From an uncultured Megasphaera sp. (lineage in GTDB: Bacteria; Bacillota; Negativicutes; Veillonellales; Megasphaeraceae), in the NCBI RefSeq assembly GCF_900539295.1, contig NZ_UQBH01000014.1, positions 1 through 56,951 of the forward strand: DNA of 56,951 nucleotides, written 5' to 3'. This document shows positions 48,744-56,796 of the stretch, piece after piece; the first letter of the stretch is position 1; each line of letters opens with the position of its first letter. The position numbers were made by a program, and so were the translations under genes. Below the pieces are notes generated by a model. The model did not search any database, was not told the origin of the DNA, and saw only the letters and a program-made list of their open reading frames with translations.

Positions 48744-49025
48744 TTAGATAATAGCCAGAATGTCGCGTTCGCTGACGATCAAGTAATCTGTGCCTTCAAA
48801 TTTGACTTCCGTACCAGCATATTTCGAGAAAATGATCTTATCGCCAACTTTAACATCCAAAGCAAGGCGTTTCCCGTCGTCCAGAAGCTTGCCCGAACCA
48901 ACGGCGACAACTTCACCCTGACTCGGTTTTTCTTTAGCGGTGTCCGGTAAAAAAATACCGCTTGCAGTTTTTTCTTCTTGTTCCAATACGCGGATAACTA
49001 CGCGATCTCCTAACGGTTTTAACAT
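48744..49025 (-). CDS. groES: Co-chaperonin GroES
   Basis: A 93-residue protein: MLKPLGDRVVIRVLEQEEKT, ASGIFLPDTAKEKPSQGEVV (mobile loop) and GDKIIFSKYAGTEVKFEG. First gene of the groESL operon, 42 bases before groEL. Confidence 0.98.
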   Translation of the reverse strand: MLKPLGDRVVIRVLEQEEKTASGIFLPDTAKEKPSQGEVVAVGSGKLLDDGKRLALDVKVGDKIIFSKYAGTEVKFEGTDYLIVSERDILAII

Positions 49026-49062
49026 TGTATATTCCTCCTTAGACGTAAGTTGCTAGTCTTTA

Positions 49063-49089
49063 TCAGCACTCTTCACTTCTGAGTGCTAA
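49063..49089. promoter_or_regulatory. CIRCE element (HrcA operator)
   Basis: CAGCACTC-N9-GAGTGCTAA, one mismatch to the consensus inverted repeat TTAGCACTC-N9-GAGTGCTAA, between promoter and groES. Implies HrcA control of groESL. Confidence 0.93.
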
Positions 49090-49101
49090 CTTACAATATA
49101 T

Positions 49102-49130
49102 ATATTAGCCATTAAAGGTGAAAAAGTCAA
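49102..49130 (-). promoter_or_regulatory. groESL promoter
   Basis: Minus strand: -35 TTGACT (49125-49130), 17-bp spacer, -10 TAATAT (49102-49107). The -35 lies within the end of the response regulator gene. Confidence 0.8.
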
Positions 49131-49753
49131 GGCTTGGGCCTCAACTTTTTCTTTAATGGCTTTATTTTTTTTTGACCTTTTATCTTTTCCGCTCCGGCAA
49201 TGACCGATTCGGCCACTGTTTTCAAGGGTTTGCGGTTCTTCATACTGTATTGCTGAAGCCGCTTGTAGGCTTCGTTTTCAGAGATATGGTATAAGTCCAT
49301 GAGGCAGCCCTTGGCCCGATCGACGGCTTTGCGCGTTTCGATCCGGTCGTTCATATCGGCCAATTGTTTGGCCGCTTCCCGCTGCCGGGCAAACTGAGCG
49401 ATGGCAATTTCAATGGCTGGGAACAGGTTGACCGGGCTCACCGGTTTCACCAGGTACCCCAGGACGCCGGAGTCTTTGGCTTTATCGACGATGTCCTCCT
49501 GGCTGTATGCCGTCAAGAGGAGGACCGGCGCCAGTCCTTCATGGCCGATCATCCGGGCTGCATGGATACCGTCCAGGCGGGGCATCTTGATATCGAGCAG
49601 GACGATGTCCGGCTTTTCTTTTCGCACTAATTCCAGCGCCTCCAGTCCGTCAGAGGCTTCACCGACGACGGTATGGCCGGCGTCTTCCAGCATTTCGCTT
49701 AAATCCATTCGAATGATCGATTCATCGTCCCCTATTACAATGCGATATCCCAT
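49127..49753 (-). CDS. ANTAR-domain response regulator
   Basis: A 208-residue protein: REC domain with phospho-acceptor Asp in VLLDIKMPRLDG and acidic pocket GDDES; then a helical region and ANTAR domain (VDRAKGCLMDLYHISENEAY, KRLQQYSMKNRKPL), which binds paired RNA hairpins to prevent termination. With the kinase upstream it forms an EutV/EutW- or PdtaR/PdtaS-type system. Its target RNAs are not in this window as far as I can see. The tail is very basic. Confidence 0.92.
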   Translation of the reverse strand: MGYRIVIGDDESIIRMDLSEMLEDAGHTVVGEASDGLEALELVRKEKPDIVLLDIKMPRLDGIHAARMIGHEGLAPVLLLTAYSQEDIVDKAKDSGVLGYLVKPVSPVNLFPAIEIAIAQFARQREAAKQLADMNDRIETRKAVDRAKGCLMDLYHISENEAYKRLQQYSMKNRKPLKTVAESVIAGAEKIKGQKKIKPLKKKLRPKP

Positions 49754-49756
49754 GGT

Positions 49757-51169
49757 TCATTCTCCCCTCTTTGACAATGGAAACCGAATGGTAACGGCTG
49801 TCCCCCAAGGCACAGCTTCTGAAAAGGCAATCGTCCCGTGCAGATCTTTTTCAATCAGCGTCCGGACAATGGCCATGCCAAGGCGTTTGCGGTCTGCGTC
49901 TTTCGGAACCTGCGACATGCCGATGCCGTCATCACAGACGGTGATGACACAAACCGTATCTTCCCGGCGGATGTCGATGAAAATCCTTCCTTCAGCCCGT
50001 CCTTCAAAGCCATGGATGATGGCATTGGTAATGAGTTCATTGAGGATCAGCGCCAAGGACGTGACGACATCGGACGGCAGAAGCAGTTTATCGCCGGAAA
50101 ACTTCGTTTCTACGCGGCATTCCTTGCTGACCAGACTGTGCGCCAAGAGGCCCAGCAGTTTTTGAGCGACGTCGGAAAGATTGATGTTTTCGTCATCGTC
50201 GTAGGACAGGGTCTCATGGACCAGGGCGATGCTCAAAATCCGGTTCAGGCTCTCCTTCAGGACGTCCTGCGCTTCTTCGCTCGTCGTGCGCCGCATCTGC
50301 ATGCGCAGCAGGCTGGCGATGGTCTGCAGATTATTCTTGACCCGGTGGTGGATTTCTTTAATGACCGACGTCTTGACCATCAATTCCGCCTCTTTGCGAT
50401 GGAGTTCGGTCCGTTCCGTCAAAATAGAAATGACGCGCCGCACCTTGCCGCGCTGCAAAATCGGGATGACCCGCCGCGATACGACAGCATCGCCGACGGT
50501 GATGTCATCGGCAAGACCATTGGCCTCGGCTAAGACCTGCTTGCCGCCGGTCACGTCGAGGCGGGTATTATAGATATTGGTCCCCGTAATGAGGCCGTGC
50601 TGACCGCACATGTGGAGGATGCTGTCGGCCATGTCATCGGCATAAATGACGATGCCGTTGCAGTTGACCAGGACGACGCCGTCCTGAATCGATAAAGGCC
50701 GGTACATGGAATGGAAATCCATCGGCACCTGGAGAGACAAGAAGGCAGTTTCCGTCAACAGCTCCCGACTCTCTTCGACGACGCCGACAAAGGCGATGAC
50801 GGCAATGGTCCGGCCGCCGTTATCGACGAAGGGATAGGCCATGATCGGCGCCGTGCGGCCGTATTCGATTTCTTTTTCCCCATGCATGGCCCTGCCGTCT
50901 TGAAAAACCTGATAATTGAGCGGTTCTTCATAATGGGAAAAGATAGTTCCCGGATCGGACAGCTCACTTTGGCGCCCCTTCTGCAGGAGCGGCGTCCGGT
51001 GGGCTGCCAAGACCAGCGTCCCCTCACGCCGGCCGGGAACGTAGACGAAGAGTTCGCGGTGCGACAAATCACTGGCAAACTGCAGCAGTTCCTCACTATT
51101 TTGCAAAATATGGATTTGAACCGGCGACAGCGTACTGGCTGTCCGGCAAATGGGTGCAAGTGCAGCCAT
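49757..51169 (-). CDS. Sensor histidine kinase, HisKA_2 type
   Basis: A 470-residue cytoplasmic kinase without transmembrane segments. The N-terminal sensor domain (to about 150) and a PAS-like domain (about 165-285) precede the phospho-His motif IKEIHHRVKNNLQTIASLLR, then HATPase motifs NELITNAIIHGFEG and VCDDGIGM. It is the partner of the ANTAR regulator three bases downstream. The start at 51169 is preferred as GGGGG stands before it. Confidence 0.88.
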   Translation of the reverse strand: MAALAPICRTASTLSPVQIHILQNSEELLQFASDLSHRELFVYVPGRREGTLVLAAHRTPLLQKGRQSELSDPGTIFSHYEEPLNYQVFQDGRAMHGEKEIEYGRTAPIMAYPFVDNGGRTIAVIAFVGVVEESRELLTETAFLSLQVPMDFHSMYRPLSIQDGVVLVNCNGIVIYADDMADSILHMCGQHGLITGTNIYNTRLDVTGGKQVLAEANGLADDITVGDAVVSRRVIPILQRGKVRRVISILTERTELHRKEAELMVKTSVIKEIHHRVKNNLQTIASLLRMQMRRTTSEEAQDVLKESLNRILSIALVHETLSYDDDENINLSDVAQKLLGLLAHSLVSKECRVETKFSGDKLLLPSDVVTSLALILNELITNAIIHGFEGRAEGRIFIDIRREDTVCVITVCDDGIGMSQVPKDADRKRLGMAIVRTLIEKDLHGTIAFSEAVPWGTAVTIRFPLSKRGE

Positions 51170-51198
51170 AGAAATCCCCCCTATTCCAGCCTTACGGC

Positions 51199-52218
51199 TT
51201 ATTCCGCTGCAATCGGCAGTGCCGGTTTGGCATTGAGGGTCAAATCGGCAAAGCGGCCGGCCTGAGCCATATAGTAAGCCCGGCAGCCGATCATGGCCCC
51301 GTTGTCGGTACAAAGGATGGGAGCCGGCCGGTAGAAGGCATAGCCTTTTTCAGCACAGGCCGCTTCCATAGCATCCGACAGAGCACCGTTGGCAGAGACG
51401 CCTCCGGCCAGGACGATTTTTTTCGCCCCGCTGTACAAAGCGGCATCCATCGTCTTTTCTACGAGAGTCTCGACGACGGTCTTTTGGAAGCTGGCAGCGA
51501 CGTCAGCAGCATTATAAGACAATCCCCGCTGTTCCTGGGTGTGCAGATAGTTGAGGACCGCCGATTTTAAACCGCTGAAACTGAATTCAAAGTTATGCCG
51601 TTCATGGAGGGCCTTAGGAAATTCAATGGCATCGGGATCTCCGTCTTTAGCCAGTTTTTCAATCTGAGGACCGCCGGGATAGGGATAGCCCATGACCCGG
51701 GCAATCTTGTCGAAAGCTTCGCCGGCTGCATCGTCGCGGGTCTGGCCCATGAGCTTGAAGGAGTTATAGTCATTGATCTGGACGAGCTGCGTATGGCCGC
51801 CGGAAACGACAAGGGCCAAAAACGGCGGTTCCAATTCCGGATGGCTGAGGAAGTTGGCGAAAATATGGCCTTCCATATGGTTGACGCCGACTAAGGGCTT
51901 ATCGGCAGCAAAGCTGATGGCTTTGGCTGCAGCCACGCCGACTAAGAGGGCGCCGACCAAGCCCGGGCCGTAGGTGACGCCGATATGGTCGATATCGGAG
52001 AGGGTGACCTTGGCCGTATCGAGGGCTTCTTTGATGATGGGCATGACGTATTCGATGTGCTGACGCGAGGCGATTTCCGGTACGACACCGCCGAATTTCC
52101 GGTGGATCGGTACCTGCGTCGATATGATATTGGAGCGAATGTGACGGCCGTCTTCGATGACGGCAGCCGACGTTTCGTCACAACTGGTTTCGAGTGCTAA
52201 GGTGTACATAGATTTCAT
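51199..52218 (-). CDS. tsaD: tRNA N6-adenosine threonylcarbamoyltransferase TsaD
   Basis: A 339-residue protein with LALETSCDETSAAVI, the metal-binding HMEGHIFANFL, VVSGGHTQLV and GGVSANGALSDAM. It transfers the threonylcarbamoyl group to A37 of ANN-decoding tRNAs (t6A), with TsaB and TsaE. Last of the t6A gene group in the order tsaE-tsaB-rimI-tsaD. Confidence 0.97.
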   Translation of the reverse strand: MKSMYTLALETSCDETSAAVIEDGRHIRSNIISTQVPIHRKFGGVVPEIASRQHIEYVMPIIKEALDTAKVTLSDIDHIGVTYGPGLVGALLVGVAAAKAISFAADKPLVGVNHMEGHIFANFLSHPELEPPFLALVVSGGHTQLVQINDYNSFKLMGQTRDDAAGEAFDKIARVMGYPYPGGPQIEKLAKDGDPDAIEFPKALHERHNFEFSFSGLKSAVLNYLHTQEQRGLSYNAADVAASFQKTVVETLVEKTMDAALYSGAKKIVLAGGVSANGALSDAMEAACAEKGYAFYRPAPILCTDNGAMIGCRAYYMAQAGRFADLTLNAKPALPIAAE

Positions 52219-52225
52219 CCTTTTT

Positions 52226-52699
52226 TTATAATAAATGGCTGAGCCATCGATAATTTTCTTTGGTGCAGTTCATAATGTAAGCGTCTTCTACAGGCTGAGA
52301 ATAATAGCCCTTGCGGATGGCAGCCTTTTCATAGCCCAATTTTTCATAAAGGGCGATAGCCCCTTCATTGGAAATGCGTACTTCTAAAAAGACGGCACTG
52401 CAGCCGTCATGAAAAAGTTCTTCCATGGCCGTACGCAGCAAGGTTTCACCGTATCCGAGTCCCCTGGCCGACGGGCGGACGGCGATGTTGGCCAACTGAC
52501 CTTCATCGGCGATGAGCCATAAATCGGCATAGCCGGCAATGATCCCGTCGCCTGTTTCCAAGACGTAATAGCGGGCGACGCGGTTGTCGAATTCTGCCCG
52601 CAGAGCTTGGTGCGACCAAGGCGACGAAAAGGACGACTCTTCAATGGCGATGATATCCGGCAAATCATCAAGGACTGCCTTGCGGACCCTTACTGACAT
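52226..52699 (-). CDS. rimI: Ribosomal protein S18 alanine N-acetyltransferase
   Basis: A 157-residue GNAT enzyme: VRKAVLDDLPDIIAIEESSF, NIAVRPSARGLGYGETLLRT (acetyl-CoA loop), FLEVRISNEGAIALYEKLGY. The start at 52699 lies inside the end of tsaB (overlap 10 bases). A constant companion of tsaB/tsaD in Firmicutes. Confidence 0.93.
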   Translation of the reverse strand: MSVRVRKAVLDDLPDIIAIEESSFSSPWSHQALRAEFDNRVARYYVLETGDGIIAGYADLWLIADEGQLANIAVRPSARGLGYGETLLRTAMEELFHDGCSAVFLEVRISNEGAIALYEKLGYEKAAIRKGYYSQPVEDAYIMNCTKENYRWLSHLL

Positions 52700-53400
52700 G
52701 GTGCGCTGCCGTGCCGCTTTTCCCAAAGGACTTCGGCTTCACTGCGGCGAAGATATGACGGCGTAAGGGTCATGCAGTCGTCATAATCCCCGGCAGTAAA
52801 GCGGGCGCTTGCCCCAATGGCCACGCTGCCGGCACGGGGAATGACCATCGTCGGCGGTGCCATGCGGAAAAGGTCGTTCCGTCCTTCGATTTTGCCCCTT
52901 CCTTTAAGGGCTCCGTCACCACAGAAGACGACGGGCTGCCCTTCGGTTTCGAGGGTATCCAAAACCTCCGTAAGGGGCGCGATATAGATATCTTTTTCCG
53001 TCGTCAGCTCCGTCCGGCTCCAGCGATAGACGCCGGCGTAAACATTGCCCTTTTGGGCGTCGATGAGGGTGCAGATCCGGTCGGACACGCCCATAAAATT
53101 ATAGGCCAGGCTGATGGGCGTCGTGACCCCCACGATAGGAACATTCCAAGCAAAAGCAAGGCCCTTCGCTGTCGCAAGGCCGATGCGCAGGCCCGTAAAG
53201 GACCCGGGACCGATGGAAACGGCAATGCCGTCTATCTGATTTTTAGCAACCGAGGCTTTGACCAGCATATCGGCGATATGGGGCATGAGCTGTTCCGAAT
53301 GGGTCAGCCGCGCCTGGATTGTAAGTTCAGCCCGCAAGGTGTCATCATGGAGCAAGGCGACACTCGATACGAGACTTGATGTTTCAATGGCTAAGAGCAT
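52690..53400 (-). CDS. tsaB: t6A synthesis protein TsaB
   Basis: A 236-residue ASKHA-fold protein: MLLAIETSSLVSSVALLHDD, GIAVSIGPGSFTGLRIGLAT and AKGLAFAWNVPIVGV. It heterodimerises with TsaD. The start at 53400 overlaps tsaE by 17 bases. Confidence 0.96.
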   Translation of the reverse strand: MLLAIETSSLVSSVALLHDDTLRAELTIQARLTHSEQLMPHIADMLVKASVAKNQIDGIAVSIGPGSFTGLRIGLATAKGLAFAWNVPIVGVTTPISLAYNFMGVSDRICTLIDAQKGNVYAGVYRWSRTELTTEKDIYIAPLTEVLDTLETEGQPVVFCGDGALKGRGKIEGRNDLFRMAPPTMVIPRAGSVAIGASARFTAGDYDDCMTLTPSYLRRSEAEVLWEKRHGSAPCQ

Positions 53401-53854
53401 ATTTCTGTACCTCATTTTCTATAGACTGCCAACGGCTTCCGGAAAAGTCGAAGTGAAAGAGACGCTCCGTCGGGCTCGTCTTTTCAATGGTGACCGTAGC
53501 CGCATCGTCAGGCAGGCGGTCCGGGAATTTTTCAGACCATTCGATGACCGTGACGCCGCTGTCGAGATAGTCTTCAAAGCCCAGATTATCCAGTTCATAT
53601 TCGTCTTCCAGCCGATAAAAATCGAAGTGCTGGAGAGGAATCGTATTTTCATAGTAATTTAAAAGAGTGAAGGTCGGACTGACGACGACATCGTCAATAC
53701 CCATGCCCTTGGCAATGCCTTGGACAAAGTGGGTCTTGCCGGCCCCCAAATCTCCCCGCAGGGCCAAGACAGAACCGTCAGCCAGCAAGGGGCCTAAAAA
53801 GGAACCTAAGGCGATGGTTTCCGCCTCTGAGCGGGTCGTAATATCGATAGACAT
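53384..53854 (-). CDS. tsaE: t6A synthesis ATPase TsaE
   Basis: A 156-residue P-loop ATPase: LRGDLGAGKTHFVQGIAKGM, VSPTFTLLNYYE, HFDFYRLEDEYELDNLGFED. Start at 53854 after GAGAGGAG. It drives turnover of the TsaBD complex. Confidence 0.95.
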   Translation of the reverse strand: MSIDITTRSEAETIALGSFLGPLLADGSVLALRGDLGAGKTHFVQGIAKGMGIDDVVVSPTFTLLNYYENTIPLQHFDFYRLEDEYELDNLGFEDYLDSGVTVIEWSEKFPDRLPDDAATVTIEKTSPTERLFHFDFSGSRWQSIENEVQKYALSH

Positions 53855-53858
53855 AGGC

Positions 53859-54842
53859 TTATCTCCTCTCAAAGTGGTCCCAGCCCTTCGGCAGTAAGAC
53901 CGATTCGTGACCATCATGCTGCAGCAGCACCCGGCCAACGCCTGTGCGGACAAAGCCGATCTCGGTCACATCGGGATAGTCGGCCTTAAGGGCTTTAAAA
54001 TCAGCCGGAGCCATGGTGAATACCAATTCATAGTCTTCGCCGCCGTTAAAAACGAAATTCAGCAGGTGTTTTCCCGATTCAGCAGACCACTTCTGCAGTT
54101 CGGCACTGGTCGGAACGGCACTGCCGTCGATGACCAATTCCACGCCGCTGGCTTTTGCGATTTCATTGGCTTCACTGGCAAGGCCGTCACTGATATCATT
54201 GAGGCTGTGGCAGCCGTGTTTCACTAAAAGGCGTCCTAATTCGATGCGCGGTACAGGGCACTGATGGGCTTTTTTCAAGGATTCATAGCCCTCACAGCCT
54301 TGGAGCAGTACGTCGAGACCGCCGGAAGAATCACCGACCGTATGGGAAACGGCAATGATGTCGCCGTCTTTAGCACCGCTGCGCCGCAAGGCTTTGTCGG
54401 CTTCGATTTCTCCGAAAGCCGCCACCGTAATGACGGCCCCTTCTTTCGCCATGACCGTATCGCCGCCGAGGATATTGACCTCATAATTTCGGCAGATATC
54501 CTTGATGCCGCGATACAGTTCAAGGACGTCATCGACGTCCATCGAAGGCGTCAAGGCCGTCGACAGGACGACGTGAGTGGGAACGGCTCCCATAGCCGCA
54601 ATATCGCTGAGGTTCGAGGCTACGGATTTAAAGCCGACGTCATACCACTCGGCCGTCTTGCCGATAATAAAATGGCTGTTTTGGACCATCGTATCGATGA
54701 CCGACACTTGCTGCCAGCCCGGCGTCGTCCGGTAGACGGCACCGTCGTCACCGATGCCGATGACGACATTTTCCGGGTGATATAAGGTGTTTTCTTTTAT
54801 AATATCGATTAAGCCAAACTCTCCGACATCTGAAATTTTCAT
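53859..54842 (-). CDS. thiL: Thiamine-monophosphate kinase
   Basis: A 327-residue kinase: EFGLIDIIKENTLYHPENVV, GIGDDGAVYRTTPGW, SNLSDIAAMGAVPTHVVLST, GGDTVMAKEGAVITV, and ISDGLASEANEIAKASG. It makes thiamine diphosphate. It lies four bases before tsaE in the same operon. Confidence 0.95.
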   Translation of the reverse strand: MKISDVGEFGLIDIIKENTLYHPENVVIGIGDDGAVYRTTPGWQQVSVIDTMVQNSHFIIGKTAEWYDVGFKSVASNLSDIAAMGAVPTHVVLSTALTPSMDVDDVLELYRGIKDICRNYEVNILGGDTVMAKEGAVITVAAFGEIEADKALRRSGAKDGDIIAVSHTVGDSSGGLDVLLQGCEGYESLKKAHQCPVPRIELGRLLVKHGCHSLNDISDGLASEANEIAKASGVELVIDGSAVPTSAELQKWSAESGKHLLNFVFNGGEDYELVFTMAPADFKALKADYPDVTEIGFVRTGVGRVLLQHDGHESVLLPKGWDHFERR

Positions 54843-54860
54843 GACAAAACCCCCAGGTCT

Positions 54861-55268
54861 TTATTCTTCATAATCCAGCTGATGGTCTTCGCACCATTTC
54901 TTGGCAATCTTTTGGAATTCCATCTGCTGGAAGGTATACCAATACTGGACGAGTCCCATACTTCTTAACTCCTGTTCAAGCTGACTCAAGGACTTGCCGG
55001 CTTCAATCGAAGACGCAAAGGCAGCGCGCTGTTTTTCGTCCTTCATCATGGGTACAAAGCCCTTTATCATTTCAGGCAGATTTAAGTCGGCCTGGGTCGG
55101 CAGCTTAATATAGTCGTCAGGACTTTTCGTCACTTCGTTATCGGTCGCTTCATTGCCGGGAATCTCTGTGACCAGAGTCACGCGACCGTCCTTTTTATTT
55201 ACATAAAATTTGAGGTACGGGTTATTCAATTCAAAGGCTTTCAGCAATTCTTCCAGTTGAACTTTCAT
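54861..55268 (-). CDS. UPF0158-like protein
   Basis: A 135-residue protein: ELNNPYLKFYVNKKDGRVTL at the start and AKKWCEDHQLDYEE at the end, the latter typical for UPF0158. Function unknown. First gene of the host operon, with a promoter at 55308-55334. Confidence 0.72.
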   Translation of the reverse strand: MKVQLEELLKAFELNNPYLKFYVNKKDGRVTLVTEIPGNEATDNEVTKSPDDYIKLPTQADLNLPEMIKGFVPMMKDEKQRAAFASSIEAGKSLSQLEQELRSMGLVQYWYTFQQMEFQKIAKKWCEDHQLDYEE

Positions 55269-55307
55269 CGATTACACATCCTTTTTAGCTTATACAACGT
55301 ATTCTTT

Positions 55308-55334
55308 ATTATAGCATGGATAGGATCCTGTCAA
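55308..55334 (-). promoter_or_regulatory. Promoter of the UPF0158-thiL-tsa operon
   Basis: Minus strand: TTGACA (55329-55334) and TATAAT (55308-55313) with a 15-bp spacer; using TTTTGA as -35 gives 17 bp. Confidence 0.6.
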
Positions 55335-55351
55335 AAGGAAAAAAGATTAGT

Positions 55352-55384
55352 AAAAAAGCCATCAACAAAATGTTGATGGCTTTT
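55352..55384 (-). terminator. Terminator after tRNA-Arg
   Basis: A perfect 10-bp stem GCCATCAACA/TGTTGATGGC with six T on the minus strand. Confidence 0.85.
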
Positions 55385-55386
55385 GA

Positions 55387-55463
55387 TGGTGACCCGGTAG
55401 GGATTCGAACCCTAGACCTACTGATTCGTAGTCAGTCACTCTATCCAGCTGAGCTACCGAGTC
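55387..55463 (-). tRNA. tRNA-Arg(ACG)
   Basis: 77 bases with encoded CCA. Acceptor GACTCGG/CCGGGTC, anticodon stem ACTGA/TCAGT with loop CTACGAA (anticodon ACG), T-arm TAGGG-TTCGAAT-CCCTA. Confidence 0.95.
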
Positions 55464-55501
55464 ATGTGGGAATGAAGGGTGAACTTCATTCCATTTTTTG
55501 T

Positions 55502-55576
55502 GGCAGGGGCAGAAGGAATCGAACCCTCAACCAATGGTTTTGGAGACCATTGTTCTACCGATTGAACTAAGGACGC
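55502..55576 (-). tRNA. tRNA-Trp(CCA), apparently chimeric
   Basis: The anticodon loop CTCCAAA and stem are normal, but the 5' acceptor strand GCGTCCT does not pair with the 3' strand TGCCCCT. The 3' half with encoded CCA fits a tRNA-Trp starting AGGGGCA. The 5' half belongs to another tRNA-Trp. The breakpoint lies in the conserved anticodon-arm region, about 55521-55560. Confidence 0.8.
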
Positions 55577-55583
55577 ATCAATT

Positions 55584-55664
55584 CTAGATTGTGGAATCTT
55601 TAAAGATGTAATACAGTACTACTAGCACTATAGCTCCCACAATGTAAGCACCAAAACTATGCAT
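55584..55664 (-). CDS. Possible small membrane peptide
   Basis: A 26-residue ORF (MHSFGAYIVGAIVLVVLYYI ...) with a single hydrophobic span. No Shine-Dalgarno sequence, as is usual for Bacteroidetes. Low support. Confidence 0.3.
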   Translation of the reverse strand: MHSFGAYIVGAIVLVVLYYIFKDSTI

Positions 55665-55681
55665 AATCTTATAATTTAATG

Positions 55682-56107
55682 TTAACCTTCTATTATCTTG
55701 TCAAATAAGTAATCTTCGTAATTCAATGATTTATGCTGATTATGAGTCTCCACATAGGGAACTCTAAATGTAACAGCATTTCTGTGTTCAAATTCTTCTA
55801 TGGGCAACATAAGAAGTATATCCGATTCTAGATTATAAACTACAAAATAGTCTATTTCTGAGGAATCATATTTGTGCACATAGTTGACCTGATTCCTAAT
55901 GGTGCTGCTCTTCAAACTAGTCGTAAATTTACCATCTTCGAGTTTTTCAGAGGTCTTTACTTGTAGTTTATTAAGCTTACCATTAAAATCGGCAACTAAA
56001 TCCGCCTTCTCGTTATCACCAAAGCTAACATACACAGGAATGTTCATTGACACTAATTTAGCTAATGCTTTAGCTTCACCGATATTACCTAATTGCTTAG
56101 TTGTCAT
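55682..56107 (-). CDS. PD-(D/E)XK-type endonuclease-like protein
   Basis: A 141-residue protein: GNIGEAKALAKLVSMNIPVY, then E/D...D-L-V-A-D-F and LQVKTSE, the order E-x(n)-D-x(n)-(Q/E)-x-K of the PD-(D/E)XK fold; EIDYFVVYNLESDILLMLPI is typical for the group I intron endonuclease-like family (I-Ssp6803I type). It lies directly behind a tRNA-Asn gene in AT-rich DNA. A free-standing homing or mobile-element nuclease is likely; phage origin is possible. Confidence 0.7.
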   Translation of the reverse strand: MTTKQLGNIGEAKALAKLVSMNIPVYVSFGDNEKADLVADFNGKLNKLQVKTSEKLEDGKFTTSLKSSTIRNQVNYVHKYDSSEIDYFVVYNLESDILLMLPIEEFEHRNAVTFRVPYVETHNQHKSLNYEDYLFDKIIEG

Positions 56108-56111
56108 AATG

Positions 56112-56185
56112 CGGGAAGGGCGAGACTCGAACTCGCTGTCTTCTGCTTAACAGGCAGTAGCTTATACCACTTAAGCTTCCTTCCC
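56112..56185 (-). tRNA. tRNA-Asn(GTT)
   Basis: 74 bases: acceptor GGGAAGG/CCTTCCC, D-arm GCTT/AAGC, anticodon loop CTGTTAA (GTT), T-arm GCGAG-TTCGAGT-CTCGC. CCA is not encoded. It stands four bases upstream of the endonuclease-like gene. Confidence 0.88.
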
Positions 56186-56220
56186 AAATGTTTAATTGAC
56201 CTATCCCGATTGCATCGGAG

Positions 56221-56328
56221 TTAATCCCTATGGTAAGGAACTACTCCTGTTGGTGTCCAAGCATAGCTATTTGCAGCTATTCTAAAATACCAACGAACTG
56301 CTTTCTTAATTAACTTAAATAGTCTCAT
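56221..56328 (-). CDS. Possible small basic protein
   Basis: A 35-residue ORF (MRLFKLIKKAVRWYFRIAAN ... VVPYHRD) between two tRNA genes. No recognised family; only the open frame and base composition support it. Confidence 0.3.
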   Translation of the reverse strand: MRLFKLIKKAVRWYFRIAANSYAWTPTGVVPYHRD

Positions 56329-56438
56329 AATACATCAGTTTTAGTCAATAAATAAGTAATCTAAATAAACCACTCTATCTTCACAGACTGAGTGGTCAAA
56401 CTCGTTCTTTGACATCATGTACAATCTTAGTACATATG

Positions 56439-56512
<74 letters not shown>

Positions 56513-56528
56513 ATCCTTAATTGCGGTG

Positions 56529-56560
56529 CAAAGGTACGTTTTTTTTATGAAAACTACAAA
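56529..56560 (-). promoter_or_regulatory. Bacteroidetes-type promoter
   Basis: Minus strand: TTTG (56557-56560), 20-bp spacer, TACCTTTG (56529-56536), matching the Bacteroidetes consensus TTTG / TAnnTTTG. It drives the tRNA genes. Confidence 0.82.
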
Positions 56561-56796
56561 TTTTACACCCAAAATATTTATTATTTATATTAAAATAATA
56601 GACCTATATATGAAAAGTAGATAGTTGTTCTATTGAAATACAATGCTTTAGATAGCATAACATTTTTATTTTAAAAGAGAACTAAATCAACCCACATTTC
56701 AAAAGAATCTGTATAAATTCAAAATCTTATCAGCTAAATCTCAATAAAACTTTGCTTTTACAGAAATTCTCCTCGGCTGATATTACTTATAGTATA
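56561..56796. other. AT-rich non-coding stretch
   Basis: No gene, tRNA or clear hairpin seen. Very AT-rich, in contrast to the DNA left of 55540. Confidence 0.5.

Noticed and set aside
55464..55500. Hairpin GGAATGAAG/CTTCATTCC followed by ATTTTTT on the plus strand
   Set aside because: It looks like a plus-strand terminator, but all genes here are on the minus strand; it may simply be a tRNA processing hairpin, and is too uncertain to list.
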